From NCBI GenBank assembly GCA_009692205.1, contig SHZR01000003.1, positions 62,001 through 126,000 on the forward strand: a stretch of DNA of 64,000 nt. Reading direction: 5' to 3'. The first letter of the stretch is position 1. Each line of letters opens with the position of its first letter. The position numbers and the translations under genes were made by a program. Shown piece by piece: positions 32,352 to 41,517 of the stretch. Source of the DNA: Gemmatimonadota bacterium (GTDB lineage: Bacteria > Gemmatimonadota > Gemmatimonadetes > Longimicrobiales > Gaopeijiaceae). A model generated the notes under the pieces. That model saw only the letters and a list, made by a program, of their open reading frames with translations. It did no database searches and was not told the DNA's origin.

Positions 32352-35341
32352 CAGACGGGCTCCATGTTCACGAGGAACGCCTTGAACTCCGGGCAGCGCG
32401 TGTTCGCGTCGCCGATGAACGGTGTGAGCGAGTTCGCCATCGAGCCCGTGGTGATGCCCTTGAAGCCCCAGTGCACGGGGATGCCGATGGTCCAGAGCGT
32501 GCGGCCGTTCACGGTGAGGGGACGGATGCGCTTGGTCACGATCGCGACGCCCTCGACCTCTCCGCGCGGCGACCACACGCGCACGCGCGAGCCGTTCGGA
32601 ACGCCCTTCTCGATGGCGAGCCCCTCGGGAATCTCCAGGAAGAAGTCTGGCATGGCCTCGACGAGCAGGGGCACGTGCGACGTCACGAAGTGCTCGCGCT
32701 CGACGACGCGATACACCGTCGCCGCGTACGGATAGTCCTCGGTGTTCTGTGCGAGCGACTCACGCACGCCGTCGTACCAGCGCACCGTCGGATTCACGGA
32801 TACGCGCTCGTGCAGGATGTTCACCGTCGGGCTCTCGGCCGGCTCGTAGTGTTCGGCGAACGGGCCATCGACCAGCCCGGTCGTGAACAGTCGCGCCACG
32901 CCTTCCTCGGTCATAATGAATGCGCCCGCGCCGTCCGGCGGCGTGGTCGCGCCGAAGTCGGGTACGTCGCCGGTCCAGCGGCTCCCCGTCCAACGGATAC
33001 CCGCCCGCGTCTGGTCCCACGGCTCGCCGTCCGCGTCGGCGGAGGCGCGGTTGTAGAGGACGCGACGGTTGAGCGGCCAGGCGAACGCCCACCCGTGATG
33101 GAAGCCGAGACCCGACGGGTCCTCGGTGCCGCGGCGGGCCATCATGTTGCCCTGCTCGGTCCAGCTGCCGGTGTAGATCCAGTTGCCCGAGCTCGTCGTG
33201 CCGTCATCGCGCAGTTCCGCGAACGAGTTGAGCAGCCGGCCGGTCGTGAGGTCGTATCCGTTGATCTCGCGGGCCAACTCCTCGAGCGTCGGCTCGCGCG
33301 GGTTCGCGTAGTCCCAGCGGAGGTTGTTGATCGGCTCGTGCCAGGCGCCGCCCTCCTCGGCGTAAAGCTCCTTCACGCGCCAGAACAGCTCCGACAGGAT
33401 CCACGTGTCGGAGCGCACATCCTTGGGGACGTCGATCGCGGCCTCCTTCCACTGCGCCCAGCGACCAGAGTTGGTGAACGAGCCGCCGCGCTCGATCCAG
33501 TGCGCCGCGGGCAGGTAGAGCACCTCCGTCTGGACCTGGCTCGCGTCCACGCCGGGCGCGTTCCAGAACTCGGCGGCCTCGTGTAGGAATGGGTCGATCA
33601 CGACCTTCCACTCGAGGTTGCTCATCGCGGTGACGAGCCGCTTGACGTCGGGCCCCGCTAGCAGCGTGTTGAAGCCGAGCGCGACGAAGCCGCGCATCCG
33701 TCCCTGGTGCGCTTCGTCCCACATCGAGAGCCAGGTCGCGTCGCCCCCCGGCTTGCCGATGTAGTGATAGGCATAGTCGTTGGCGGGGGTCGCGGACTCG
33801 CCGAACCACGACTTCATCAGCGAGACCATGAAGCGCGAGTAGTTGGTCCAGTAGTTGACAGTGCGCTCCACGAGGGGCCGCGGCGTGTACGCGGCGACGT
33901 GGGCCGCGAAGGACGCCTGCGCCGGAGTCGGCATGGTCAGATATCCAGGCAGGCTACCCGCCACGATCGCGTGATCGGTCGCGCCCTGCACGTTCGCGTG
34001 GCCGCGGAGCGCGTTGATGCCGCCCCCCGGTCGGCCGATGTTGCCGAGCAGCAGCTGCATGATGGCCGCGGCGCGGATGATCTGGGTCCCGACGGTGTGC
34101 ATCGTCCAGCCGACCGCGTACATGATCGTGCCGACGCGCTCCGCCGTACCGGTGGAGCAGACGATCTCCGACATCCTCTCGAAGTCCGCCGCGGAGCACC
34201 CGGCGATCGACGCGACGACGTCCGGCGTGTACCGGCTGTAGTGCATCCGCAGGAGCTGGAGCACGCAGCGCGGGTTCTCCATCGTCGGGTCGCGGCGCAC
34301 GAACCCGTCGCCTCCCATCTCGTAACGCCACTGCGACCGGTCGTACGTGCTCGTGGCCTCGTCGAAGCCCGCGAAGAGCCCGTCCTCGAACGAGAAGTCG
34401 TCTGCCACGATGAACGACGCATTCGTGTGGAGGCGGACGTAGTCCTCGTGGTAGAGCCGCTCCTCGAGGATCTTCCGGATCCAGCCCCCGAGCACCGCGA
34501 TGTCGGAGCCCGGCCGGATCTGAAGATGGCGGTCCGCGACCGCGGACGTGCGGGTATAGCGCGGATCGACCGTGACGATCTGCGCGCCGCGGTTATCCCT
34601 CGCTTCGAGCGCCCACTTGAAGCCGCACGGATGGTTCTCCGCGGGGTTCGCGCCCATGACGAGCACGACATCCGCGTTCTTGATGTCCTTCCAATGGTTG
34701 GTCATCGCGCCCCGACCGAAGCTCGCGGCCAGACTGGCCACCGTGGGGCTGTGTCATATTCGCGCCTGGTGGTCCATGTACACGATGCCCATCGCGCGCT
34801 GCGTCTTCGTGATGAGGTAGGCGTCCTCGTTCGTGACCGTGGCGCTGCCCACCCAGCCGATCCCCTCGCAGCGGTTCACCGTCCGGCCCTGCGCGTCGCG
34901 CTCCACGAACGTCGCGTCGCGCGCGTCCTTGTACTTCCGCGCGAACCAGGACATCGCCCACTCCCAGTCGACGTCTTCCCACTCGGAGGAGCCCGGCGCG
35001 CGGTACTTGGGCGAGTGCTCCAGGCGAGGGCTCATCGCGAGCTGCATCTGCGCCGCGCCCTTCGGGCAGAGCGTGCCGCCGTTGATCGGGCTGTCCGGAT
35101 CGCCTTCGACGTGGATGACGGAGCGCGTCGTGTTGAGCCCGCCCGAGCCGTGCACGTAGGCGATCGTGCCGCATCCGACCGCGCAGTACGGGCAGACCGT
35201 CTTGTACTCGCGCGCGCCCGAGATCTTGAGCTCGCGCGACTGCGCGTAAGCGGGCTGCAGGTCGAAGCCGAGCGCGCTGACGAACGTGCCGCCCGCGGCG
35301 AGCGCAGTGCCCTTGAGTAGATCGCGTCGGGAGATGGTCAT
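32351..35341 (-). CDS. fdhA: Selenocysteine-containing formate dehydrogenase alpha subunit (Tat-exported)
   Basis: 996 residues when the in-frame UGA at 34754-34756 is read as selenocysteine (residue 196, the same position as in E. coli FdnG). Flanks HQARI-U-HSPTVASLAASFGRGAMTNHW match the FdnG active site. The N-terminus MTISRRDLLKGTALAAGG is a Tat signal; CPYCAVGC...LCPKG binds [4Fe-4S]; the remainder is a molybdopterin oxidoreductase (GANPAENHP, ADVVLVMG-type segments). A standard gene caller would split it in two at 34741/34754. Periplasmic formate oxidation to CO2, feeding FdhB and FdhI. Requires SelA, SelB, tRNA-Sec and SelD, none of which is in this window. Confidence 0.95.
34724..34756 (-). 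promoter_or_regulatory. SECIS element of the formate dehydrogenase gene
   Basis: On the coding (minus) strand, UGA is followed after 18 nt by loop AGTCT (34735-34731), closed by GGCC (34739-34736) with GGCC (34730-34727), and by an outer CG/CG pairing with a small internal loop that includes a U as in E. coli fdnG. Such elements bind SelB to direct Sec insertion. Reading-frame constraints are kept, as the hairpin is coding. Confidence 0.8.
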
Positions 35342-35349
35342 CGCGCGCG

Positions 35350-35355
35350 ATTATA
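35350..35355 (-). promoter_or_regulatory. -10 box of the fdh operon
   Basis: A perfect TATAAT on the minus strand, 8 nt before the fdhA ATG (35341), in strongly GC-rich surroundings. No -35 hexamer is recognisable at 16-18 nt. If used, transcription would begin almost at the start codon and the mRNA would be leaderless or nearly so; no Shine-Dalgarno sequence is seen. Confidence 0.45.
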
Positions 35356-35457
35356 GGGTGGGCGAGGGGAGGGCGCCACGGCGGGCCCCTCCTGCCATGG
35401 CGGCGCAGCGCGAGTCTGTCCACGTTGTGCCCGCCAGCCCACATCGAGCGAGGTTCG

Positions 35458-37509
35458 ATGGGCAGAGACGCCCCGGAGCGCGGATACCTTCCGTACATCG
35501 ATGGGCTCCGTGGGGTCGCCGTCCTGGCCGTCGTCGCCTACCACCTCGGGGTCGTGTGGCTTCCGGGCGGCTTCACCGGCGTAGACATCTTCTTCGTCAT
35601 CTCCGGATTCGTGGTCAGCGCGTCCGCTGACCGGCTGGAGCGCACGACCCCCCTCGCGTCGATGCTTCGTTTCTACGCCCGCCGCGTGCGGCGCATCGTT
35701 CCGGCGCTCGTCGTTTGTCTCCTCGTCACAGGCGTCGCGGGCGGGCTGTTCATCCCCGCCGCCTGGCTCAGCCAAACCATCCTGAACACCGGGCAGGCCG
35801 CGTTCGCCGGCGTTAGCAACTGGGTGATCGCGGCCACGGGTGGCGACTACTTCTCGCCTGCCGCGGAATTCAACCCCTACGTCCACACGTGGTCTCTGGG
35901 AGTCGAGGAGCAGTTCTATCTGATTTTTCCCGTGCTGCTTCTCCCATGGAGCCTGGGCGGTCGTAAGCGCTGGGCCTCCGTCGCGCTCTTCGGTCTCGGT
36001 GGGGCGGCCTCCCTCGTCGTTGCCTCGGGGCTGCTCGAGGACGCGGGGCGCGATGCCGAGGCGTTCTATCGGACGACGAGCCGTTTCTGGCAGCTCGCCG
36101 CGGGTGTTCTGCTCTACCAGGTCATCAGGCTCACGGGCCTTTCCCTCGGCACCCGGTCCCATGCGGGAGTGTGGGCACTAGCTCGCTCGGCCGGTATCGG
36201 CGTGTCGGCCGGGCTCGTCCTGCTCGGGCTCCTGTTTGCGCGCCCGGGCGGGACGCCCTGGCCCCACGGTCTCCTGCCGGTGCTCGGCACCGTCGGTCTG
36301 CTGGGTCTCGTGTACGTCGGCGGGCGAGACGGCTGGGTGGCGAGGACGCTGTCCCTCCCACCGGTGGTGGGCACGGGGCGCATTTCATACTCGCTGTATC
36401 TCTGGCACTGGCCTGTGTTCGTCCTCTTTCGTTGGACGACCGGACTCGACACGACCCTCGCGCGTGTGGCGGCCGTGTCGTTGGCGCTCTTGCTCGCGCT
36501 TCTGTCGTATCACTTGGTCGAGGGGCCGCTCCGGCATGCGCCCTCGCTCGTCCGGATGCCCGATCGCCGCTTCCTTGCTGCGGCGGTGCTGGTCATCCTC
36601 TCGTTGGGCGTCGCTTACCGCGGCACCTCGTGGCTCCGAGGTGGCTATTCGTTGAGCGTCGTCACACGCAATGCGACCGACTGGTACCCGTACCTAGGAG
36701 TCATAGACCCCTCGCTTCCCGGGTGCGCGGTCGACACACGCAGAAGTAACTCGACCACTGTGTTGTCGCGGGTCGCATGCGATCGACCTCCCACGGACGG
36801 GCGACGCCTCTTCGTCGCGGGCGACTCGCACGCCGCAGTTTACTCGGAGATGCTGAGGAGAGTGGTGCTCCAGAGTGGGCGGGAGGTGACACTCCTTTCC
36901 GTGACCGAGTGTCCAGAGCCTGGCCCAGGATCGCCGGAGCGGGACTGCCAGTCGTACGTCGAATACGCTCTCGCGGAAATCGCCGCGGGGGGAGGTGCGG
37001 GTGACGTGTTGTTCTTGCCGAGGTTACGCCTAGCCCGGTTGACGGAACAGTGGGCGCTGTTCGACGACGCCACGGCGGAGAGCGCGGTCTTCGACAGCGC
37101 CGCGCAGAGTGTGCGCGCGAGGGGAGAGACGCTCGCGCTCGCCGCACTGAGCCCGTTGGCCGAGCGCGGCGTGCGGATCATCTTCGAAGCGCCCAAGCCA
37201 CTGTTTCGCGCGCCTGCGTTTCGTTGCTCGGACTGGTTCAATCGCGGGAACCCGATCTGCGAGCGGGGGCTGTCGATCGAGCGGGACTTTCTCCTGCGCT
37301 ATCGCGCGCCGGTCATGGAGTCGCTGGAGCGACTCGCTGCGCAGCTTCCCGGGGCGAGCGTGTGGGATCCATTCCCGGTTCTCTGCCCGGGCGCCCACTG
37401 CGCTGCCGCCAGCGGGGGGCGGCCCTTGTTCTTCGACGGCGATCATCTGAGTGGCTACGGCAACCGGGTCCTCGTGCCCAGCTTCCTGGCGCACGTGGAC
37501 GGTCTCTGA
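35458..37509 (+). CDS. OafA/YrhL-type acyltransferase with C-terminal SGNH domain
   Basis: 683 residues. The ATG at 35458 (MGRDAPERGYLPYIDGLRG) is preferred over 35425. An integral-membrane acyltransferase-3 domain (PYIDGLRGVAVLAVVAYH with the catalytic His, FFVISGFVVS, HTWSLGVEEQFYLIFP, LYLWHWPVFV) of about ten membrane segments spans residues 10-390. An SGNH hydrolase-like domain follows, with FVAGDSHAAVY (Ser) and FFDGDHLSGYG (Asp-His). It likely O-acetylates a surface polysaccharide such as lipopolysaccharide O-antigen. Divergent from fdhA, no operon partner. Confidence 0.88.
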   Translation: MGRDAPERGYLPYIDGLRGVAVLAVVAYHLGVVWLPGGFTGVDIFFVISGFVVSASADRLERTTPLASMLRFYARRVRRIVPALVVCLLVTGVAGGLFIPAAWLSQTILNTGQAAFAGVSNWVIAATGGDYFSPAAEFNPYVHTWSLGVEEQFYLIFPVLLLPWSLGGRKRWASVALFGLGGAASLVVASGLLEDAGRDAEAFYRTTSRFWQLAAGVLLYQVIRLTGLSLGTRSHAGVWALARSAGIGVSAGLVLLGLLFARPGGTPWPHGLLPVLGTVGLLGLVYVGGRDGWVARTLSLPPVVGTGRISYSLYLWHWPVFVLFRWTTGLDTTLARVAAVSLALLLALLSYHLVEGPLRHAPSLVRMPDRRFLAAAVLVILSLGVAYRGTSWLRGGYSLSVVTRNATDWYPYLGVIDPSLPGCAVDTRRSNSTTVLSRVACDRPPTDGRRLFVAGDSHAAVYSEMLRRVVLQSGREVTLLSVTECPEPGPGSPERDCQSYVEYALAEIAAGGGAGDVLFLPRLRLARLTEQWALFDDATAESAVFDSAAQSVRARGETLALAALSPLAERGVRIIFEAPKPLFRAPAFRCSDWFNRGNPICERGLSIERDFLLRYRAPVMESLERLAAQLPGASVWDPFPVLCPGAHCAAASGGRPLFFDGDHLSGYGNRVLVPSFLAHVDGL

Positions 37510-37551
37510 CCGTCACTGTGCTGCATTCTGCGCGAGGTCGCCCCCCGCACA

Positions 37552-38700
37552 TCACGGGCTCGTCACGATCTTGCCCGCAGCACCCACGGCGACGAATCGT
37601 GTGCCGCTCCACGCGACGCCCAAGAGCGCATCGCCGATGCCTGAGACTCGCGAGGTCCACGTGATGCCGTCCGGGCTGGTCAGCAGCGTGCCGACATTGC
37701 CCGCGACGACGAACTGGCTGCCGCTCCACGTGACGCTATAGAGACGCTCGGTGGTGCCCGCGACCCGCGGCGTCCACGTGATGCCGTCCGGGCTGGTCAG
37801 GATCGTCTCGTCTCCCAGAGTCACGAACCGCGTGCCGTTCCACGCGACATCGTTGAGCGATCCGGAGGCGCCCGAGCTCCGGACGGTCCAGGTGATGCCA
37901 TCCGGGCTGGTCACCACGGTGCCTACCTGGCCCACGGCGACGAACTGGGTGCCGCTCCACGTGACGGCCAGGAGTTGGTTGACCGTGTTGGGGACCCGCG
38001 GCGTCCACGTGACACCGTCCGGGCTGGTCAGGATCAGGGCGGGGTTACCGCCAACGGACGGTCCGCCCACGGCGACGAACTGCGTACCGCCCCATGTGAC
38101 GCCATCGAGTCGATTGGTCACGCCCGAAACCCGCGGCGTCCACGTGATGCCGTCCGGGCTGGTCAGGATCCTGCCGACGGTGCCGAACGAGCCACCCACC
38201 GCGACGAACTTCGAGCTACCCCAATCGACGTCTTCGAGCTGATTGGTCGTGCCCGAGGCGCGCTTCGTCCAGACGACGCCGTCCGGGCTGGTCAGGATCG
38301 AGTCCGGAGCACCAACGACGACGAACTGCGCGCCGCTCCAGGCTACCTCATTCAGTACGTTGGCGGTGCCGGAGACGCGGGGCGTCCAGGTCACGCCGAC
38401 GGCCACGGGCGCCGCCACGTTGACCGTGCGTGTGACCTGCGCGGCCGCATTGCCTGCTGCGTCGCTGACGTTGTAGCTGACGGTGTAGGAGCCAACCACG
38501 GCGGTGTTCACCGGGTTCACCGTGGCGATGTTGGCGGTGAGGTTCCCGTCCACGTTGTCCGAGGCCGTGGCGCCCGCATCCGCATAGGCAGCGTTCTGCG
38601 TCACATCGACGGGACTGCTGCCCAGCCGCGTGATCACCGGGGCCGTCGTGTCGACGACGCCGGCGGGATCGCTGGAGGAGCAACCCGATGAGAGCATCAC
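37552..38700 (-). CDS. Repeat lipoprotein: DUF5011/HYR-like domain plus seven propeller-type repeats
   Basis: 382 residues as called. The N-terminus VMLSSGCSSS has a lipobox Cys but almost no signal core. In the same frame an upstream ATG (38727) would give MSVW-TGA-ALSSVMLSSGC, so a TGA at 38713-38715 interrupts the signal peptide. Residues about 18-95 are an Ig-like DUF5011/HYR domain (DTTAPVITRLGSSPV). Seven repeats of 37-45 residues follow, each with ITWTPRVSG ... FVAVG ... LTSPDG, suggesting a seven-bladed beta-propeller. The last repeat stops at TSP. Export status is uncertain because of the TGA. Confidence 0.65.
   Translation of the reverse strand: MMLSSGCSSSDPAGVVDTTAPVITRLGSSPVDVTQNAAYADAGATASDNVDGNLTANIATVNPVNTAVVGSYTVSYNVSDAAGNAAAQVTRTVNVAAPVAVGVTWTPRVSGTANVLNEVAWSGAQFVVVGAPDSILTSPDGVVWTKRASGTTNQLEDVDWGSSKFVAVGGSFGTVGRILTSPDGITWTPRVSGVTNRLDGVTWGGTQFVAVGGPSVGGNPALILTSPDGVTWTPRVPNTVNQLLAVTWSGTQFVAVGQVGTVVTSPDGITWTVRSSGASGSLNDVAWNGTRFVTLGDETILTSPDGITWTPRVAGTTERLYSVTWSGSQFVVAGNVGTLLTSPDGITWTSRVSGIGDALLGVAWSGTRFVAVGAAGKIVTSP
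37559..38395 (-). repeat. Tandem ~115-135-bp DNA repeats inside the propeller lipoprotein
   Basis: The sequence GCCGTCCGGGCTGGTCAG recurs almost unchanged (for example near 37666, 37786, 38026, 38146 and 38276) at the LTSPDG codons of each repeat. Such near-identical units may recombine and change the blade number. Confidence 0.7.
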
Positions 38701-38847
38701 CGACGAGAGAGCTCACCAGACGGACATCTTCGCAGAGCACTTTATGATCGGTATCGCTTTGGCCAGGGAGCTTTGGTGAAAAATCGACTAGGAGGTTGCG
38801 GTGGTACAGTCCAGTTTGTCGGCGGGGTCAAGTTGCGCTCGCTCTCC

Positions 38848-39423
38848 TCACGGGCCGAACTGAAAGCCCGCCCTTAGAATCCAGGACCGTCTGAGGAGCA
38901 CGTCCGCCCAGACCCCGTCGAGGTCCTCGATCGTGTACTCGACCGGCCGGCCGACGACCTCGATCACGAGTCCATTCGGGTCGGTGCCCGACGAAATCGA
39001 GAAGCCACCGCTGAAGTCCATGGCGGCCCCGAAGGCGTCGCCAGTGCTGAAACCACCGTGCGCGGCGAGCGTCACGCGAAAGGCGAGGTTACCGAGTGCG
39101 AACGTCGGCGTGAGCGGGTACATCCGACCGCCGATCAGCATGTCGAAGGCCGTGGCCTTGTCCGGGCCGCTCAGCTCTTTGAGATCCATCTCGCGATACT
39201 CCAGGCCCAGCTCGAGCTGAAGGTTGCTCTCCCTGGCCGATATCAGGCGCAGTCCGAAGCCGAGCTGCGGCGCGTCTGCGATCGTCTGGGCGCCCTGGTC
39301 GGCCCGCTGGGCACCCAGCGCCTCGAAGTAGACTCCGAGAAACGCGTACACGTCGCGATACGGTTCCTCGATGATGCGGACTGTGACGTCCTGGGCCGAG
39401 GCGGAGCTCATGGGCGCGATCAT
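38848..39423 (-). CDS. Exported protein with beta-barrel character; start uncertain
   Basis: 191 residues from ATG 39423 (MIAPMSSASAQD). A hydrophobic signal-like run (FVPTVCAIALAIPLM) continues in frame upstream without any ATG, GTG or TTG; an ATG (39451) is in another frame. So the start codon may have been lost or a 1-nt shift may exist. The mature part is strand-rich (LQLELGLEYREMDL, AFRVTLAAHGGFSTG) and ends in SWILRAGFQFGP, the C-terminal Phe-pattern of outer-membrane proteins. Family not recognised. Confidence 0.5.
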   Translation of the reverse strand: MIAPMSSASAQDVTVRIIEEPYRDVYAFLGVYFEALGAQRADQGAQTIADAPQLGFGLRLISARESNLQLELGLEYREMDLKELSGPDKATAFDMLIGGRMYPLTPTFALGNLAFRVTLAAHGGFSTGDAFGAAMDFSGGFSISSGTDPNGLVIEVVGRPVEYTIEDLDGVWADVLLRRSWILRAGFQFGP

Positions 39424-39560
39424 GAGCGGGATCGCGAGCGCGATGGCGCATACGGTGGGGACAAAACGTTGGGCCGCCGGAGGACCTCCTCGAGGGGTCG
39501 ATGGGACTTGGTGTGCCGCCCCCGATCTACATGAACCCGGTGGGAGACGCCGCGCCCGCG

Positions 39561-41471
39561 TCAGTTGATCGGCAGCGCGAAGGCGATGATCTCGTCGTTG
39601 GTGACTTCCGACCCCGTCAGTCCGCCGCCGGTGCTCACCACCGTAACGTACTGCCGTCCATCGGCTCCCATGTACGTGATGGGCGTCGCCTCGATCGATG
39701 ACAGCATCCTGATCTCCCAGAGCTTCTCGCCGGTCGCGGTCCTGAAGGCGCGGAACCTGAAATCATCCGTGCCGCCGACGAACGTGAGGCCGCTCGCGGT
39801 CAGGGTGACGCCGCCGGTGCTGGGGCGGCCCGTATCCTGCATGCCGGGAGGCAGCTGGTCGGAGACGCCGAGAGTCCTGCGATATGCGATGTCCCCCGTG
39901 TCCATGTTGACGGCGACGAGCTCGCCCCATGGCGTCGGCCCGCAGAGCAGTTTCCGGTCGCGATCGCCGAATCTGCGGAGGCCGGCGAGCGGCCCGGAGT
40001 TGGACCAGCTGCCGTCCTGCTGCTGAATGAGGCGCATCGGCTGGAACATGTTGGTGGTGTTCGAAACGAACAGATGGAGATCGGGATCGTATGCGGGACC
40101 CCAGTAGTTGATGCCGCCCGCCGGTCCCGGCGGGGAGATGCTGTAGCGGTTGACCGCGATCGGCATGTAGGGGCCGCCGAGCTTCATGTCGTTCTCGTCG
40201 ACCATGCGCTCGCAGTAGGCCTGATGCTCCGGCTCGCCCTTGTAGAGGTTGTCGCGCGAGACGGTGTTCTGCGTCAGCGGCTCGGGCTTGACCGGAAACG
40301 GCTGCGTCCGAGAGGTCTCCTCACCGGGTAGATCGCTCTGCGGCACCGCGCGCTCCTCGATATCGAAGATCGGCTCGCCGGTGACGCGATTGAGCGTGAA
40401 CAGCAGTCCAGTCTTGTTGACGATGAGGACCGCGGGAACCGTCTGCCCGTCCCTCTGCAGGTCGACCAGGAGCGGCGCCGACTGAGTGTCGTAGTCCCAG
40501 ACATCGTGATGGACGACCTGGAAATGCCAGATGTACCTGCCGTTGCTCGCTCCGACCGCGACCACGGACGTCCCGAACAGATTGTCGCCGGAGCGATTGA
40601 GGCCGACGCGGTCATCGTTCGGGGCGCCGAGCGGCATGTAGAGGATGCCCCGCTCCTCATCGACGGACATGTATCCCCAGACGTTGACGCCCGACCGGTT
40701 CAACGCGCTGCCCGTGCCCCACGTGTCGTAGCCGAACTCCCCCGGACGCGGCACGGTATGGAACGTCCAGACCAGCTCGCCGGTCCTGGCGTCCCAGGCG
40801 CGCGTATCCCCCGCGGGTCCGGTTCCACCATCGGGGCCACGCATCCCTTCGCCCGTCCCCGCGCCCGTGATGATGAGATTCCGGTAGATGCTCGGAGCGG
40901 TCAGCAGCGAGTACCCGTCATTCATGCCGGTCTGCATGACCTCGGCCGTCCTGAGATTCACGATGCCGTTCTCACCGAAGCTGGTGTTGAGCGCGCCGTC
41001 CGAAGCCCTGATGGAGTACATCCCGCCCGAGAGCACCCCGAAGATGATCGAGGCCGGGTGGTCGGCGTCGCCCGGCCAATAGGCGATACCGCGCTTCGAC
41101 GGCAGATCATTCTCGGGAAGCTGGAATTGCCATTTCTCCGCTCCCGTGGTGGCGTCCAGCGCGATGATGGCGCCGTACGGCGACCCGAGATACATCGTGT
41201 TGGCGATCACGAGCGGAATGGCTTCTTGTTCCCGCGGGAGGCCGGTGTAGTCGTCGGGCTTGAGATGAAAGCTCCAGGCCCGCTCGAGCGTGCCGACGTT
41301 TTCCGCGGTGATCTGGGTCAGCGGGCTGTAGCGGTTGGCGCTCGAGGCGTAGTTGGCGCTCGGCCAGTCCGTCGTGCCGCGCGGACGCTCCTGCGCGCTC
41401 ACGGCAGGGCCTGCCACCGCAAGCGGGAGGAGGGCCATTCCCAAAGTCAGTTTCGAGACTGAGCCCGTCAT
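39561..41471 (-). CDS. Exported PQQ-dependent dehydrogenase (quinoprotein)
   Basis: 636 residues; ATG at 41471 (MTGSVSKLTLGMALLPLA, AGGAGC upstream), cleavage near AVSAQ. PQQ-propeller repeats: WPSANYASSANRYSPLTQI, IIALDATTGAEKWQF, TRAWDARTGELVWTFHTVP, WHFQVVHHDVWDYDTQSAP, LLFTLNRVTGEPIFDIEERA. No CxxCH, so a separate cytochrome or cupredoxin must accept electrons. Resembles the glucose/quinate-type dehydrogenases without membrane domain. The VOC gene 46 nt upstream is on the same strand and probably co-transcribed. Confidence 0.88.
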   Translation of the reverse strand: MTGSVSKLTLGMALLPLAVAGPAVSAQERPRGTTDWPSANYASSANRYSPLTQITAENVGTLERAWSFHLKPDDYTGLPREQEAIPLVIANTMYLGSPYGAIIALDATTGAEKWQFQLPENDLPSKRGIAYWPGDADHPASIIFGVLSGGMYSIRASDGALNTSFGENGIVNLRTAEVMQTGMNDGYSLLTAPSIYRNLIITGAGTGEGMRGPDGGTGPAGDTRAWDARTGELVWTFHTVPRPGEFGYDTWGTGSALNRSGVNVWGYMSVDEERGILYMPLGAPNDDRVGLNRSGDNLFGTSVVAVGASNGRYIWHFQVVHHDVWDYDTQSAPLLVDLQRDGQTVPAVLIVNKTGLLFTLNRVTGEPIFDIEERAVPQSDLPGEETSRTQPFPVKPEPLTQNTVSRDNLYKGEPEHQAYCERMVDENDMKLGGPYMPIAVNRYSISPPGPAGGINYWGPAYDPDLHLFVSNTTNMFQPMRLIQQQDGSWSNSGPLAGLRRFGDRDRKLLCGPTPWGELVAVNMDTGDIAYRRTLGVSDQLPPGMQDTGRPSTGGVTLTASGLTFVGGTDDFRFRAFRTATGEKLWEIRMLSSIEATPITYMGADGRQYVTVVSTGGGLTGSEVTNDEIIAFALPIN

Positions 41472-41517
41472 TGTCTTGCTCCTGGTACGTTGGTCCAAGG
41501 CTACTGCGGCCGAGCGC

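Noticed and set aside
20810-38727. Alternative genetic code with UGA = Trp
   Set aside because: UGA serves as the true stop in coupled overlaps here (for example ATGA at 14182-14185, GTGA at 503-506), and it encodes Sec in fdhA.
38348-38740. Minus-strand frame beginning MLCEDVRLVSSLVGDALIG as a signal peptide for the repeat lipoprotein
   Set aside because: It runs in a different frame without a lipobox; the in-frame MSVW-TGA reading leads directly to the lipobox and fits better.
39561-41471. Heme-c domain on the PQQ dehydrogenases (quinohemoprotein)
   Set aside because: No CxxCH motif in any of the three PQQ proteins (15184, 39561, 48623).
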